Both the position numbers and the translations under genes were made by a program. Below the pieces are notes generated by a model that was not told the DNA's origin, ran no database searches, and saw only the letters and a list, made by a program, of their open reading frames with translations. From NCBI GenBank assembly GCA_023438785.1, contig JAEXQJ010000338.1, positions 1 through 5,935 on the forward strand: a DNA stretch of 5,935 bases, given 5' to 3'. Position 1 is the stretch's first letter, and the number at the start of each line of letters is the position of its first letter. Source of the DNA: Pseudomonadota bacterium (lineage in GTDB: Bacteria > Myxococcota_A > Polyangia > Fen-1088). Shown piece by piece: positions 5,860 through 5,935 of the stretch.

Positions 5860-5935
5860 ATGGAGGTTGCCCGCAAGCTGCTGGAGGCCTACCGCTCGAA
5901 GGTGTGGGAAGAGAGCTGGCTGCTGGTCGAGACGC
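5860..5935 (+). CDS. 5' end of an unrecognised gene, cut by the window edge
   Basis: Twenty-five codons from an ATG read MEVARKLLEAYRSKVWEESW followed by LLVET, with 23 of 25 codons ending in G or C, as in the confirmed genes. The segment looks helical and charged. The frame stays open back to 5731 and looks coding from about 5812 (HASGLRSHRIANR before the ATG), so the true start may be further upstream. An AGGA at 5845-5848 is an eleven-base-distant ribosome-binding candidate. No family can be named from this fragment. Confidence 0.45.
   Translation, partial: MEVARKLLEAYRSKVWEESWLLVET

Overview
This is a high-GC bacterial window whose real genes almost always use G or C at the third codon position. 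Gene content (sulfatase plus radical-SAM maturase, a DUF6597-type AraC sensor domain, a small secreted PPC-like protein, palindromic tandem repeats) would fit a Myxococcota-like or other GC-rich environmental bacterium. That placement is an inference from style and family content only.

Layout. 1-240: about 5.5 copies of a 42-43 bp tandem repeat. 241-430: no gene seen. 431 to about 760, minus: a small gene-like stretch whose coding frame shifts out and back. 682-1983, minus: an anaerobic sulfatase-maturating radical SAM enzyme with a C-terminal SEC-C zinc motif. 2078-2307, minus: the two ends of a YidH/DUF202-type membrane protein fused by an internal deletion. 2379-2436: a promoter and ribosome-binding site for the next gene. 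2442-3917, plus: an intact type I sulfatase. 3918-4204: no convincing gene. 4205-4702, plus: the ligand-sensing half of an AraC-type regulator without its DNA-binding half. 4888-5358, plus: a small secreted PPC-like protein followed by a strong hairpin. 5359-5859: largely non-coding. 5860 to the end, plus: the start of an unrecognised gene cut by the window edge.

The functional core is the divergent sulfatase/maturase pair. The sulfatase carries the CTAGR signature whose cysteine must be oxidised to formylglycine, and the maturase has every cysteine expected of the oxygen-independent enzyme that does this. The sulfatase has no signal peptide, so it probably acts in the cytoplasm. The core is intact while several neighbours are truncated, frameshifted or internally deleted. 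This suggests a retained sulfatase module in a decaying or recombining region, although base-level assembly errors could mimic some of the frameshifts. I do not see a clearly new multi-gene system. The most unusual items are the palindromic repeats, the compensated double frameshift, the SEC-C-tagged maturase and the AraC sensor domain lacking its HTH.
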